Shown here: positions 18,487-27,185 of the stretch, piece by piece
How the letters are laid out: each line of letters begins with the position of its first letter
Numbering within the stretch: position 1 is the stretch's first letter
Source of the DNA: Pseudomonas maioricensis
GTDB lineage: Bacteria > Pseudomonadota > Gammaproteobacteria > Pseudomonadales > Pseudomonadaceae
Reading direction: 5' to 3'
Assembly: GCF_022790535.1 (NCBI RefSeq)
Contig: NZ_LOHG01000012.1
Span: 113,261 to 177,260 of the forward strand
DNA length: 64,000 nucleotides
The notes under the pieces: model-generated
The model's database searches: none
Seen by the model: the letters and a program-made list of their open reading frames with translations, nothing else
What the model was told of the DNA's origin: nothing
Position numbers and translations under genes: made by a program

Positions 18487-19111
18487 GGTACAGACTCAAC
18501 AGCTCGGGCAGCAATGCATCGAGGGATCGTTGCACTTGAGGCAGCGATTGCGCGGCGTCCACCAAACGATAACGAGCAGGTTCAGCCTTGGCACGATTCA
18601 GATAAGTGCTGCGCACCGCGTCAAAAAAGGTCCGACCTTCCTGCTCGAACCGGTCCAGTCGTCCCCGCGCCGTAGCACGCGCAAGACCCACTTCCACGGG
18701 CAAATCGAATACCAGGGTCAGGTCCGGCCGCAAAGCGCCCTGCACAAAACTTTCCAGCGTAGCGATACGCTCGTGGGACAAACCACGGCCACCGCCTTGA
18801 TAGGCGTAAGTGGCATCTGTGAAACGGTCGCATAGCACGATGGCACCACGCGCCAGCGCGGGGCGAATCACTTCGGCCAGATGCTGTGCGCGGGCTGCAA
18901 ACACCAGCAGCAGCTCGGTGTCGGCATGCATCGCTTCGTCGCTGGGCGCCAGCAACAGCTCGCGAATGCGTTCGGCCAGCGGGGTGCCGCCCGGCTCGCG
19001 CGTCAGCAGCACATCAATGCCTTCAGCGCGCAGTTGCGCGGCAAGGTATTCACGGTTGGTGCTTTTACCCGCACCTTCCGGACCTTCAAGGGTGATAAAC
19101 AGGCCGGTCAC
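18479..19111 (-). CDS. tmk: Thymidylate kinase
   Basis: A 210-aa kinase converting dTMP to dTDP. The P-loop EGPEGAGKST is at 9-18, the DRF motif with the dTMP-binding TYAYQGGGRGL follows, and the LID region contains ARGRLDRFE. Start is GTG at 19111. It sits 19 bp downstream of mltG and overlaps holB by 8 bp, so dTMP supply and polymerase loading genes are co-expressed. Confidence 0.95.
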   Translation of the reverse strand: MTGLFITLEGPEGAGKSTNREYLAAQLRAEGIDVLLTREPGGTPLAERIRELLLAPSDEAMHADTELLLVFAARAQHLAEVIRPALARGAIVLCDRFTDATYAYQGGGRGLSHERIATLESFVQGALRPDLTLVFDLPVEVGLARATARGRLDRFEQEGRTFFDAVRSTYLNRAKAEPARYRLVDAAQSLPQVQRSLDALLPELLSLYRG

Positions 19112-19130
19112 AGGCTGTACTCAGTAAGAT

Positions 19131-20288
19131 TCATTGTGATTTTTGCTCGCTCGGGGCAGCGCTTTCTTCAGATTTGGAGGCGTCTGTCGTTGCAGGGTCA
19201 GGCTCGACCGGCGGGACTGGCTCAGCGGGTGTGGCCGGTACAACAGGGGGCGCGACGGGAGCCGGGCTTGATCGGTAGTCGGCACGACGCTTGAGCTGAA
19301 ACTCACGAACCGCAGCGTTGTGCGCATCCAGGTCGTTGGAAAACACGTGACTGCCATCGCCTCTGGCGACGAAGTAAAGACTGCTGCCTGCCACAGGATT
19401 GAGCGCCGCGTGAATCGCTTCACGCCCTACCAATGAGATAGGCGTGGGCGGCAAGCCGGTAATGACATAAGTGTTGTAAGGCGTAGGCTCTTTCAAGTGA
19501 GCACGGGTGAGCTTGCCGTTATAGCGCTCACCGAGACCGTAGATCACGGTCGGGTCGGTCTGCAGCAACATCCCGAGAGCCAACCGGCGAACGAATACCC
19601 CGGCAATCTGCCCGCGCTCCTGCGGAACGCCGGTTTCCTTTTCAACCAGCGACGCCATGATCAGCGCTTGATAAGGGTCGGCATAAGGCACATCTGCTGC
19701 ACGCTTCGCCCACTCGTCATTCAGCACCTCATCGAGGCGCTTGTAAGCTTGTTTGAGGATCTCGGCGTCGGTCATGCCACGCACGTAGCGGTACGTGTCA
19801 GGGAAGAACCGACCTTCGGGAAAGACGTCCGGGTGACCGATTTTGGCCATCAACTCCGAGTCCGTCAGATTTCCCAATGTTTGCTCAAGCTTGGCCTGCT
19901 TACCCAGCGCTGCACGCACTTGCCGGAAATTCCAGCCTTCGACCAGGGTCAGGCTGTATTGTACGACTTCGCCACGCTGCCACAGCGCGAGCAAGGATTG
20001 CGCATCCATACCCGGCGTCATGCGGTATTCGCCGCTGTGCAAAGCCTCATCCGACAGGTTAAAGCGCCAGTAAAGTCGCAGCCAGAAAGCATCCTTGATC
20101 ACACCGTCGGCTTGCAAACGGTTGAGCAGACCGCCTGGCGTAGAACCGGCAGGAACGTCGAGCATCTGTTCCTGGGTAACGTTCAAGGGCTGATGCAACG
20201 CCTCGTTCTGCTGCCAATAGGCAAAACCCAGCCCAAGACCAGCCAGGACCAGACCCGTTTCCAGCAACAGCAAAAATTTTCGAATCAC
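19131..20288 (-). CDS. mltG: Endolytic peptidoglycan transglycosylase
   Basis: A 385-aa inner-membrane lytic transglycosylase that cuts nascent glycan strands and sets their length. One N-terminal membrane helix (about 5-24) is followed by a LysM-like subdomain and the YceG/MltG catalytic domain, with the catalytic Glu in SLVEKETGVPQERGQIAGVF. A Pro/Ala/Glu-rich tail of about 60 residues follows and is probably disordered. Start is GTG at 20288, overlapping the pabC stop by one base (TAGTG), which indicates coupling. Confidence 0.95.
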   Translation of the reverse strand: MIRKFLLLLETGLVLAGLGLGFAYWQQNEALHQPLNVTQEQMLDVPAGSTPGGLLNRLQADGVIKDAFWLRLYWRFNLSDEALHSGEYRMTPGMDAQSLLALWQRGEVVQYSLTLVEGWNFRQVRAALGKQAKLEQTLGNLTDSELMAKIGHPDVFPEGRFFPDTYRYVRGMTDAEILKQAYKRLDEVLNDEWAKRAADVPYADPYQALIMASLVEKETGVPQERGQIAGVFVRRLALGMLLQTDPTVIYGLGERYNGKLTRAHLKEPTPYNTYVITGLPPTPISLVGREAIHAALNPVAGSSLYFVARGDGSHVFSNDLDAHNAAVREFQLKRRADYRSSPAPVAPPVVPATPAEPVPPVEPDPATTDASKSEESAAPSEQKSQ

Positions 20289-21109
20289 TAAGCGATATCC
20301 AGAAGGGCAACAGCTGTGCGCTGCAGTTTACGGGTGAGCGGCCCAACCGGCCAGCTCAGCTGTTCGAAGCCATGTACCGGCCAGATGCCATAGACACTGT
20401 TACAGACAAATACTTCGTCAGCGTGTTCCAGATCAGCCATCTGCAGGTCACGAACATCGACCTGTATCCCGAGCGCCGGCGCCTGCTCCAGCAGGGCAGC
20501 ACGCATCACTCCGGCTACACCGGCGCGACTCAGATCAGCCGTTATCAACAGGCCATCACGGACAATGAACAGATTGCTGTAAACCCCTTCAATAACGCGC
20601 CCGGAGGTATCACGCATCAGCCCCTCGGCAAACTCGGGGCTCTGCCATTCCGAGCGGGCAAGCACCTGCTCAAGACGATTCAAATGCTTCAAGCCCGCCA
20701 ACAAAGGCTGTTCGGCCAGACGAGTGACGCAAGGAAACAGACGAACACCCAGCTCTGCATGAGCGGCAGGATAGGCAGGCAGTGGACCGCCCTGAAGAAT
20801 TCTTAGCGGCCGGGAATGTGGATCAGGGGCATAGCCGCGCTGACTGTCGCCACGGGAAAGAATCAGTTTCATGACGCCATCGCCGAGCTGCGCGGCAAAA
20901 GCCAGCAGCTCGTCACGAATCAGAAAATGATCAGCCGTAATGCGGAGACGATCACAGCCTCGTTGCAAGCGCTGCAGGTGCTGATCCAGTAGCGATGGCC
21001 GCCCTGCCCTTACAGCGACGGTCTCAAACAGACCATCACCGTAAGCAAGGCCTCTATTCCTGACAGAAAGCGTGTCGGCCGGACGTCCATCTATCCAGCC
21101 TGACATCAC
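20288..21109 (-). CDS. pabC: Aminodeoxychorismate lyase
   Basis: A 273-aa fold-type IV PLP enzyme that releases pyruvate from 4-amino-4-deoxychorismate to give p-aminobenzoate for folate. YGDGLFETVAV near the N-terminus and the PLP lysine in KHLNRLEQVLA are present, with an EGVYSNLFIV segment later. The ATG start overlaps the fabF stop by 4 bp (ATGA). Its place between fabF and mltG is conserved in many gammaproteobacteria. Confidence 0.94.
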   Translation of the reverse strand: MMSGWIDGRPADTLSVRNRGLAYGDGLFETVAVRAGRPSLLDQHLQRLQRGCDRLRITADHFLIRDELLAFAAQLGDGVMKLILSRGDSQRGYAPDPHSRPLRILQGGPLPAYPAAHAELGVRLFPCVTRLAEQPLLAGLKHLNRLEQVLARSEWQSPEFAEGLMRDTSGRVIEGVYSNLFIVRDGLLITADLSRAGVAGVMRAALLEQAPALGIQVDVRDLQMADLEHADEVFVCNSVYGIWPVHGFEQLSWPVGPLTRKLQRTAVALLDIA

Positions 21110-22350
21110 TCGGCGAACCGGCGGAACACCAGTGAGCCGTTGGTTCCGCCAAAACCGAAGGAGTTGGAGATCACCACGTCGATTGGCATGTTGCGCGCCT
21201 CATGTGGCACGAAGTCCAGATCGCAACCTTCACCTGGCTCATCCAGGTTGATGGTCGGTGGCGCCACCTGACCGTTAATGGCCAGCACGCTGAAAATAGC
21301 TTCAACGGCACCGGCCGCACCCAATAGGTGACCGGTCATGGATTTGGTGGAACTGACCGCCAGCTTGTAAGCGTGGTCGCCAAATACACTCTTGATTGCA
21401 TTGGCTTCAGCAAGGTCGCCCGCCATGGTCGAGGTGCCGTGGGCATTGATGTACTGAACCTGATCAGTGTTGACCTGAGCATCCTTCAGCGCATTACGAA
21501 TGCAGCGCGCAGCACCGGCGCCATCGTCTGGCGGCGAAGTCATGTGGTAAGCGTCGCCGCTCATACCAAAGCCGATCAGCTCGGCATAAATCGTCGCGCC
21601 ACGTGCCTTGGCATGCTCCAGTTCTTCAAGAACAAGGGCACCGGAACCGTCAGACAGTACAAAACCATCACGGCCTTTGTCCCAGGGACGACTGGCGCGG
21701 GTCGGATCGTCATTGCGGGTCGACAGCGCCCGGGAAGCACCAAAGCCGCCCATACCCAGCCCACAGGCTGCCATTTCGGCACCGCCAGCGATCATCACAT
21801 CGGCTTCGCCGTAGGCAATATTGCGTGCAGCCATGCCAATGCAATGCGTGCCGGTGGTGCAAGCCGTTGCAATGGCATAGTTAGGCCCCTGTGCGCCCAG
21901 ATGGATCGACAGGAAACCGGAAATCATGTTGATAATCGAACCAGGTACGAAAAACGGCGAAATACGCCCAGGCCCCTGCTCATGCAGAGAACGGCTGTTG
22001 TTTTCGATATTGGTCAGGCCTCCGATTCCAGAACCCATGGCAACGCCAATGCGCTCACGGTTTGCATCGGTGACTTCCAGGCCGGAATTACGCACAGCCT
22101 GAAAGCTGGCAGCGAGACCGTACTGGATGAATAGATCGAGCCTGCGAGCCTCTTTGGGCGCCAGATACTCTTCGACGTTGAAGCCCTTGATCGAACCGCC
22201 AAAGCGGGTCGTGTAAGCCGAAAGGTCTGTGTGTTCGATAAGGTTAATGCCACTGCGACCAGCCAGAATACCCTGCCAACTGCTCGGCACATCCGTACCC
22301 AATGGCGACAGCATACCCATACCGGTGACCACGACGCGTCTACGCGACAC
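21106..22350 (-). CDS. fabF: Beta-ketoacyl-ACP synthase II
   Basis: A 414-aa thiolase-fold condensing enzyme that elongates acyl-ACP with malonyl-ACP. The nucleophile Cys is in TACTTGTHCIG; the catalytic histidines are in HGTSTMAGD and in GHLLGAAG. The C-terminal NSFGFGGTN motif is intact. I chose GTG 22350, which has AAGGAG eight bases upstream; an ATG seven codons earlier has none. It follows acpP after a terminator-like hairpin. Confidence 0.96.
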   Translation of the reverse strand: MSRRRVVVTGMGMLSPLGTDVPSSWQGILAGRSGINLIEHTDLSAYTTRFGGSIKGFNVEEYLAPKEARRLDLFIQYGLAASFQAVRNSGLEVTDANRERIGVAMGSGIGGLTNIENNSRSLHEQGPGRISPFFVPGSIINMISGFLSIHLGAQGPNYAIATACTTGTHCIGMAARNIAYGEADVMIAGGAEMAACGLGMGGFGASRALSTRNDDPTRASRPWDKGRDGFVLSDGSGALVLEELEHAKARGATIYAELIGFGMSGDAYHMTSPPDDGAGAARCIRNALKDAQVNTDQVQYINAHGTSTMAGDLAEANAIKSVFGDHAYKLAVSSTKSMTGHLLGAAGAVEAIFSVLAINGQVAPPTINLDEPGEGCDLDFVPHEARNMPIDVVISNSFGFGGTNGSLVFRRFAE

Positions 22351-22390
22351 AGGACTCTCCTTTTCTCTCATTGACTACACAGGACATCGT

Positions 22391-22432
22391 TTTAAAGAAA
22401 AAACCGCACGCCGGTAAGGCAGTGCGGTTTTT
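22391..22432 (-). terminator. Terminator/attenuator between acpP and fabF
   Basis: In minus-strand RNA, AAACCGCAC (22430-22422) pairs with GUGCGGUUU (22409-22401), and UUUUUUCUUU follows. It lies 28 nt after the acpP stop codon and 41 nt before the fabF start. It probably ends most acpP transcripts, since ACP is needed in large excess over FabF. Confidence 0.8.
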
Positions 22433-22460
22433 CCCATGACCCAGCAACGATTACTAAATG

Positions 22461-22697
22461 TTACGCCTGGTGGGCAGTAACGTAATCGATAGCAGCTTGA
22501 ACAGTGGTGATCTTCTCGGCTTCTTCGTCAGGGATTTCGGTCTCGAATTCCTCTTCCAGAGCCATTACCAGCTCAACGGTGTCAAGGGAGTCGGCACCCA
22601 GGTCTTCAACGAAGGAAGCAGTGTTAACCACTTCCTCTTGTTTGACGCCAAGTTGCTCGGCAACGATTTTCTTGACGCGCTCTTCGATGGTGCTCAT
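22461..22697 (-). CDS. acpP: Acyl carrier protein
   Basis: A 78-aa very acidic carrier protein of fatty-acid synthesis. The phosphopantetheine attachment site is Ser37 in the GADSLDTVEL motif. It has the usual three-helix ACP composition and length. AGGAG precedes the ATG. It has its own promoter (22750-22777) and terminator (22391-22432), so it can be expressed above its neighbours. Confidence 0.98.
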   Translation of the reverse strand: MSTIEERVKKIVAEQLGVKQEEVVNTASFVEDLGADSLDTVELVMALEEEFETEIPDEEAEKITTVQAAIDYVTAHQA

Positions 22698-22749
22698 ACC
22701 GTGTTTTAACTCCTAGTGGACAAATTCAGGCAGCTGGCCGATGGGTAAG

Positions 22750-22777
22750 TGTATAGAAGAGGATTTGCGTATTTCAA
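22750..22777 (-). promoter_or_regulatory. Sigma-70 promoter of acpP
   Basis: On the minus strand TTGAAA (22772-22777), a 16-bp spacer and TATACA (22750-22755). Transcription would start near 22743, about 46 nt before the acpP ATG, inside the 185-bp gap after fabG. Confidence 0.65.
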
Positions 22778-22882
22778 GCTAAACGCAATTTCCGATACGC
22801 CCATCACCCTCTGCCCATTAAAAGATTTCAGCTTTATAACGGATTTTAGACAGCCCGTATTACATTTTTTTGAAACGGGCGA

Positions 22883-23623
22883 TCACATATACATGCCGCC
22901 GTTAACGGGGATTGTAGCCCCGGTAACGTAGCCTGCACCTTCCGAGGCAAGAAAAGCGACAACATGCGCAATCTCTTCTGCCTGCCCCAGGCGACCCAGA
23001 GGAATCTGTGCCGTCAGGGAATCTCGTTGCGCCTGGGGTAGCTCACGGGTCATATCGGTGTCGATAAAGCCGGGAGTTACCGAGTTCACGGTTACCGCAC
23101 GCGAACCCACTTCACGCGCCAGGGCGCGACTGAAACCTTCCAGACCCGCTTTTGCGGCGGCATAGTTTACTTGGCCTGCGTTGCCCATGGCACCCACAAC
23201 AGAACCAATACTGATGATTCGACCCCAACGCGCCTTGGTCATGCCGCGCAAAACGCCCTTGGACAGACGGAAAAGGCTGTTCAGGTTGGTGTTGACGACA
23301 TCATTCCACTCGTCGTCTTTCATGCGCATCATCAGGTTGTCACGGGTGATGCCGGCATTGTTGACCAGAATCAGTGGCGCACCCACGCGCTCCTGAATCT
23401 GCGACAGCACGGAATCCACGGATTCGGCGTTGCAGACATCCAGCATAAGGCCAAAGCCTTCGATGCCGTTTTCCTTGAACGTCGCGCTGATGCGCTCGGC
23501 ACCGGACTCGGAAGTCGCGGTCCCGACAACAACGGCGCCATTACGACCCAATTCCAGGGCAATGGCTTGACCGATACCACGACTGGCACCGGTCACCAGT
23601 GCAACTTTACCTTGCAGGCTCAT
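22883..23623 (-). CDS. fabG: 3-oxoacyl-ACP reductase
   Basis: A 246-aa SDR that reduces beta-ketoacyl-ACP with NADPH. TGASRGIG near the N-terminus, NNAGITRDNL, and the Ser...Tyr-x3-Lys triad (SVVGAMGNAGQVNYAAAK) are all present. ATG 23623 is the real start: AGGAGAG lies just upstream, while the 43 codons before it overlap fabD and are Arg-rich noise. It is 14 bp after fabD. Confidence 0.97.
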   Translation of the reverse strand: MSLQGKVALVTGASRGIGQAIALELGRNGAVVVGTATSESGAERISATFKENGIEGFGLMLDVCNAESVDSVLSQIQERVGAPLILVNNAGITRDNLMMRMKDDEWNDVVNTNLNSLFRLSKGVLRGMTKARWGRIISIGSVVGAMGNAGQVNYAAAKAGLEGFSRALAREVGSRAVTVNSVTPGFIDTDMTRELPQAQRDSLTAQIPLGRLGQAEEIAHVVAFLASEGAGYVTGATIPVNGGMYM

Positions 23624-23637
23624 GCAAGCTCTCCTAA

Positions 23638-24576
23638 TCAGGCCAGTGCCGCACGGGCGGCGGCGTAGGCGTCTGGGGTATCCAGGTTGTAGGTCGTCAC
23701 GCCTTCGGCGCAACGCTTGTTCAGACCAGCCAGGACTTTGCCCGGGCCACACTCAATCAACTGGGTAGCGCCATTTGCAGCCAAAGCCTGGATCGACTCG
23801 ACCCAACGGACCGGCTTGTACAACTGTTGCAGCAAATCGGTTTTCAACGTGGCCAGATCAGTCACGACACTGGCGCTGACGTTCTGCACCAATGGAATTT
23901 GCGGCGCCTGCCACTCGATCGCTTCGATCGATTCAGCAAAACGCTCGGCCGCAGGACGCATCAACTCACAGTGCGACGGAACGCTGACCGGCAATGGCAG
24001 GGCACGTTTTGCGCCACGCGCCTTGCACAGCTCCATGGCACGCTTCACCGCTTCGGCGGAACCGGCGATGACGACCTGGCCCGGCGAGTTGAAATTGACC
24101 GCGCTGACCACTTCGCCCTGAGCCGCTTCGGCGCAGGCAGCGATAACATCGGCATCATCCAGGCCAAGAATGGCAGCCATGCCGCCCTGACCGGCCGGAA
24201 CGGCTTCCTGCATCAACTGCCCCCGACGCTCTACCAGCTTGACTGCGTCAGCCAGGCTCAGACTCTGTGCCGCAACCAGCGCGCTGTACTCACCCAGACT
24301 GTGACCGGCAACAAAAGCAGGAACAGCGCCGCCCTCAGCCAGCCATACATGCCACAGGGCAACAGAAGCGGTAAGAATGGCCGGCTGGGTCTTGTCGGTC
24401 TGATTGAGCGACTCCACCGGACCTTCCTGAGTCAGCGCCCAGAGGTCATAACCCAAGGCATCGGATGCCTGCGCGAAAGTATCGAGGATCAAAGGATGCT
24501 GTGCGCCCTGATCGGCAAGCATGCCGAGCGATTGCGATCCTTGACCCGGAAAGACGAATGCGAGGGATGCAGACAT
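23638..24576 (-). CDS. fabD: Malonyl-CoA:ACP transacylase
   Basis: A 312-aa alpha/beta-hydrolase-like transacylase that loads malonate onto ACP. GQGSQ at 11-15, the nucleophile Ser93 in GHSLGEYSA and the later catalytic His in SVPSHCELM are all visible. ATG at 24576. It is the first gene after a terminator-like hairpin that separates it from plsX. Confidence 0.97.
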   Translation of the reverse strand: MSASLAFVFPGQGSQSLGMLADQGAQHPLILDTFAQASDALGYDLWALTQEGPVESLNQTDKTQPAILTASVALWHVWLAEGGAVPAFVAGHSLGEYSALVAAQSLSLADAVKLVERRGQLMQEAVPAGQGGMAAILGLDDADVIAACAEAAQGEVVSAVNFNSPGQVVIAGSAEAVKRAMELCKARGAKRALPLPVSVPSHCELMRPAAERFAESIEAIEWQAPQIPLVQNVSASVVTDLATLKTDLLQQLYKPVRWVESIQALAANGATQLIECGPGKVLAGLNKRCAEGVTTYNLDTPDAYAAARAALA

Positions 24577-24604
24577 TAAACAAGCCCCTGATTATTGTCG
24601 TCGA

Positions 24605-24630
24605 AATAAACGCCCGGCCTTGGCCGAGCG
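24605..24630 (-). terminator. Terminator after plsX
   Basis: CGCTCGGCC (24630-24622) pairs with GGCCGGGCG (24619-24611) in minus-strand RNA around a two-base loop, or a four-base one if the last pair opens, and UUUAUUU follows. It lies 101 nt after the plsX stop and 28 nt before fabD. Confidence 0.65.
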
Positions 24631-24730
24631 CGAGAAATTCTAATTACAGCCACTTGCCGATTTTGATGACCGGTCAGTCAGCAGCGTCACATTCTAGCGG
24701 AGATGAACCGCAAACGTCGCCAGAGAAAGC

Positions 24731-25738
24731 CTATAACAACTCTCCAAGGCGCCCATGCAAGCGTTGCGGCAGGTTTTCCTGAATCTCGATCAGCGCCCGC
24801 TGAATCGCACTTTGAAAGCCTTGCATACTGGCAGAGCCGTGACTCTTTACCACAATGCCTTGCAACCCAAGAAAACTCGCACCGTTGTGCCGGGCAGGCG
24901 CCAGATCTGCCTGTAAACGCTTTAGCAAGGGCATCGCCAGTGCGCCAACCGCCCTGGACAACACATTTTGCCTGAACAAGGTTTCAATTCGCGCAGAGAT
25001 CATGCTCGCCAACCCTTCGCTGGACTTCAGCACGATATTGCCGACAAAGCCGTCACAAACGACGACATCTGCCTCACCGCGATACAATCCGTCACCTTCG
25101 ACAAAGCCTGTGTAGTTCAAGCCCGGAGCAGCCTGCAAAAGGCTCGCCGCCAGTTTGACCTGCTGATTGCCCTTGATGTCCTCGGTCCCGACGTTGAGCA
25201 GCGCGACCTTTGGCCGCACCACACCCAGCGCCTCAGCCGCCACCGATCCCATCACTGCAAACTGATAGAGATTTTCGGCACTGCAATCGACGTTCGCCCC
25301 CAAATCCAGCAACTGGCAGTAACCGCGCTGGGTTGGAATGGCTGCAACCATGGCTGGCCGATCAATCCCCGGGAGGGTTTTCAGCACAAAACGCGAGAGC
25401 GCCATCAAGGCTCCCGTGTTACCGGCACTGACGCAGGCTTGAGCCTGACCACTCGCCACCATATCAAGCGCCACACGCATCGAAGAGTCAGGCTTGCCAC
25501 GCAATGCCTGAGAAGGCCGCTCGTCCATGGCAATCACTTCGCTGGCGTTCACAACGCGCAGACGTGAGCGATCCACACCTGAATGGCGGGAGATCAGTTC
25601 TTCAATAAGGGGGGCTTGACCCACAAGGATCAGATGAAGCGAGGGCGTAGCAGTCAGGCACGCGAGGCTAGCCTGAACAATGTTGCGGGGACCGAAGTCC
25701 CCGCCCATTGCGTCGATCGCGATGATCGGAGCGGACAA
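24731..25738 (-). CDS. plsX: Phosphate acyltransferase
   Basis: A 335-aa enzyme making acyl-phosphate from acyl-ACP, the first step of the PlsX/PlsY route to lysophosphatidate. The N-terminal IAIDAMGGDFGP motif is diagnostic, and VCDGFVGN and LLNVGTED are also typical. The start is TTG 25738, four bases after the rpmF stop, in the conserved yceD-rpmF-plsX order; no better start exists without losing the N-terminal motif. Confidence 0.96.
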   Translation of the reverse strand: MSAPIIAIDAMGGDFGPRNIVQASLACLTATPSLHLILVGQAPLIEELISRHSGVDRSRLRVVNASEVIAMDERPSQALRGKPDSSMRVALDMVASGQAQACVSAGNTGALMALSRFVLKTLPGIDRPAMVAAIPTQRGYCQLLDLGANVDCSAENLYQFAVMGSVAAEALGVVRPKVALLNVGTEDIKGNQQVKLAASLLQAAPGLNYTGFVEGDGLYRGEADVVVCDGFVGNIVLKSSEGLASMISARIETLFRQNVLSRAVGALAMPLLKRLQADLAPARHNGASFLGLQGIVVKSHGSASMQGFQSAIQRALIEIQENLPQRLHGRLGELL

Positions 25739-25742
25739 GAAA

Positions 25743-25925
25743 TTACTCGTCAGCGCCCTTGTCGATCACTTTACGACCACGATAAACACCTTCCGGCGAA
25801 ACGTGGTGACGCAGGTGAATTTCACCAGTGGTCTTTTCTACCGACAGAGTGCTTGCCTCAAGAGCGTCGTGCGAACGACGCATGTCACGGGCAGAGCGGG
25901 ATTTTTTGTTCTGCTGAACAGCCAT
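25743..25925 (-). CDS. rpmF: 50S ribosomal protein L32
   Basis: A 60-aa basic ribosomal protein. MAVQQNKKSRSARDMRRSHD and HHVSPEGVYRG are characteristic. The zinc-binding cysteines of the C+ form are absent, as in other gammaproteobacteria. It lies between yceD and plsX, with 13 and 4 bp gaps. Confidence 0.97.
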   Translation of the reverse strand: MAVQQNKKSRSARDMRRSHDALEASTLSVEKTTGEIHLRHHVSPEGVYRGRKVIDKGADE

Positions 25926-25938
25926 AATTGATTAACTC

Positions 25939-26466
25939 CTAAACGTTTGGGTCACGCTTTAACTGCGCCAATACACTGAACGGGTTGGACCGCGTTACCT
26001 CGTCCACGCTCGGTTCGGGCTCATCGAGACCCGCCGGCTGCTGGCATTCTTCCGGATGATGAGCAGGCACAATGGGCAAGGCGAGCAAAAGCTCCTCCTC
26101 GATCAATGCCAGCAGATCCAATGGATCTTCGCCCAGTTCCAGCACGTCATAACCTTTCGGTAACGACTGGGTATTCGCACCCTCCTTCACCACGGCGTAA
26201 CTGCACTCGCTGTGGATCGGCAGGGTGACCAGCTCAAGACAACGCTGGCAAACCATTTTGACTTCGACGTCGATCACACTGTGGATAACCACGGAGCGAC
26301 GTTCGTCACGCTCAAAAATGAATTTGGCCTGCACCGTACCGACGGTGTCGGAAAGCGGGTCGCAGAGTCTCTCCAAATCAGCCAGCAGCACTTCACCTTG
26401 AAGGGTAGTGCCACGATCAGCCAATTTGCGCGGGTCAACGTGAGGTGGAATCGGGTCATTCAACAT
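25939..26466 (-). CDS. yceD: YceD (DUF177) family protein
   Basis: A 175-aa protein of the YceD/DUF177 family, almost always encoded just before rpmF and linked in bacteria and plants to 23S rRNA accumulation. The conserved CQRCLE motif (about 90-95) is present. ATG at 26466. It is the first gene of the minus-strand operon and diverges from yceF across a 105-bp gap that should hold both promoters. Confidence 0.92.
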   Translation of the reverse strand: MLNDPIPPHVDPRKLADRGTTLQGEVLLADLERLCDPLSDTVGTVQAKFIFERDERRSVVIHSVIDVEVKMVCQRCLELVTLPIHSECSYAVVKEGANTQSLPKGYDVLELGEDPLDLLALIEEELLLALPIVPAHHPEECQQPAGLDEPEPSVDEVTRSNPFSVLAQLKRDPNV

Positions 26467-26571
26467 AGGCGCAGCATTCTAGGGACGACCCCAAGGCATG
26501 TCAAAGGAAATTCAGGCCAATAATCCTGCACAAGACTGATTAGAATCAGTTTTCACTTTCCGGAGAACCGC

Positions 26572-27150
26572 ATGTTGCCTTTACTCCTCGCTTCCAGCTC
26601 ACCTTATCGCCGGGAATTGCTCGCCAGACTGCGCCTGCCGTTCGTCTGCGCTTCGCCTGATATCGATGAAAGCCACCGACCTGACGAGGGCGCAGTGGAG
26701 CTGGTCCGCCGCCTCGCTGAAGAGAAAGCCCGCGCGCTTGCAATCGAGTATCCCGGATATTTGATCATTGGCTCTGACCAGGTCGCTGTGCTGGATGGCG
26801 AGATTCTTGGCAAGCCTCATACGTTCGAACGTGCGCGAGATCAGTTGAGCAATGCCAGTGGGTCTAGCGTGACCTTCCTGACTGGTCTGGCGCTTTTTAA
26901 TAGTTCGACAGGGCGGTGTCAGGTTGATCATGTGCCGTTCACGGTTCATATGCGCACTCTGGACCAGGCCAGTATCGAGCGTTATTTGCACGCGGAGCAG
27001 CCGTATGACTGCGCGGGTAGTTTCAAGGCTGAGGGGTTGGGTGTCAGTCTGTTTCGGAGTACTGAGGGGAGTGATGCTACGAGTTTGGTCGGTCTGCCGC
27101 TGATTCGGTTGGTGGATATGCTTATAAAGGAAGGTGTGCAGGTGCCTTGA
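26572..27150 (+). CDS. yceF: Maf-like nucleotide pyrophosphatase (YceF type)
   Basis: A 192-aa house-cleaning pyrophosphatase of the Maf superfamily; the YceF subgroup cleaves m7GTP. The LASSSPYRRELL motif starts at residue 6, the catalytic SDQV comes later, and KPHTFERA follows. Shine-Dalgarno CCGGAG lies 6 bases before the ATG. The last 60 bp use rarer G-ending codons than the genes around it, near the start of the repeat element that follows. Confidence 0.93.
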   Translation: MLPLLLASSSPYRRELLARLRLPFVCASPDIDESHRPDEGAVELVRRLAEEKARALAIEYPGYLIIGSDQVAVLDGEILGKPHTFERARDQLSNASGSSVTFLTGLALFNSSTGRCQVDHVPFTVHMRTLDQASIERYLHAEQPYDCAGSFKAEGLGVSLFRSTEGSDATSLVGLPLIRLVDMLIKEGVQVP

Positions 27151-27185
27151 TCAGGCGTCGAATCTCGCGCGCCTAGTGATTGCTG

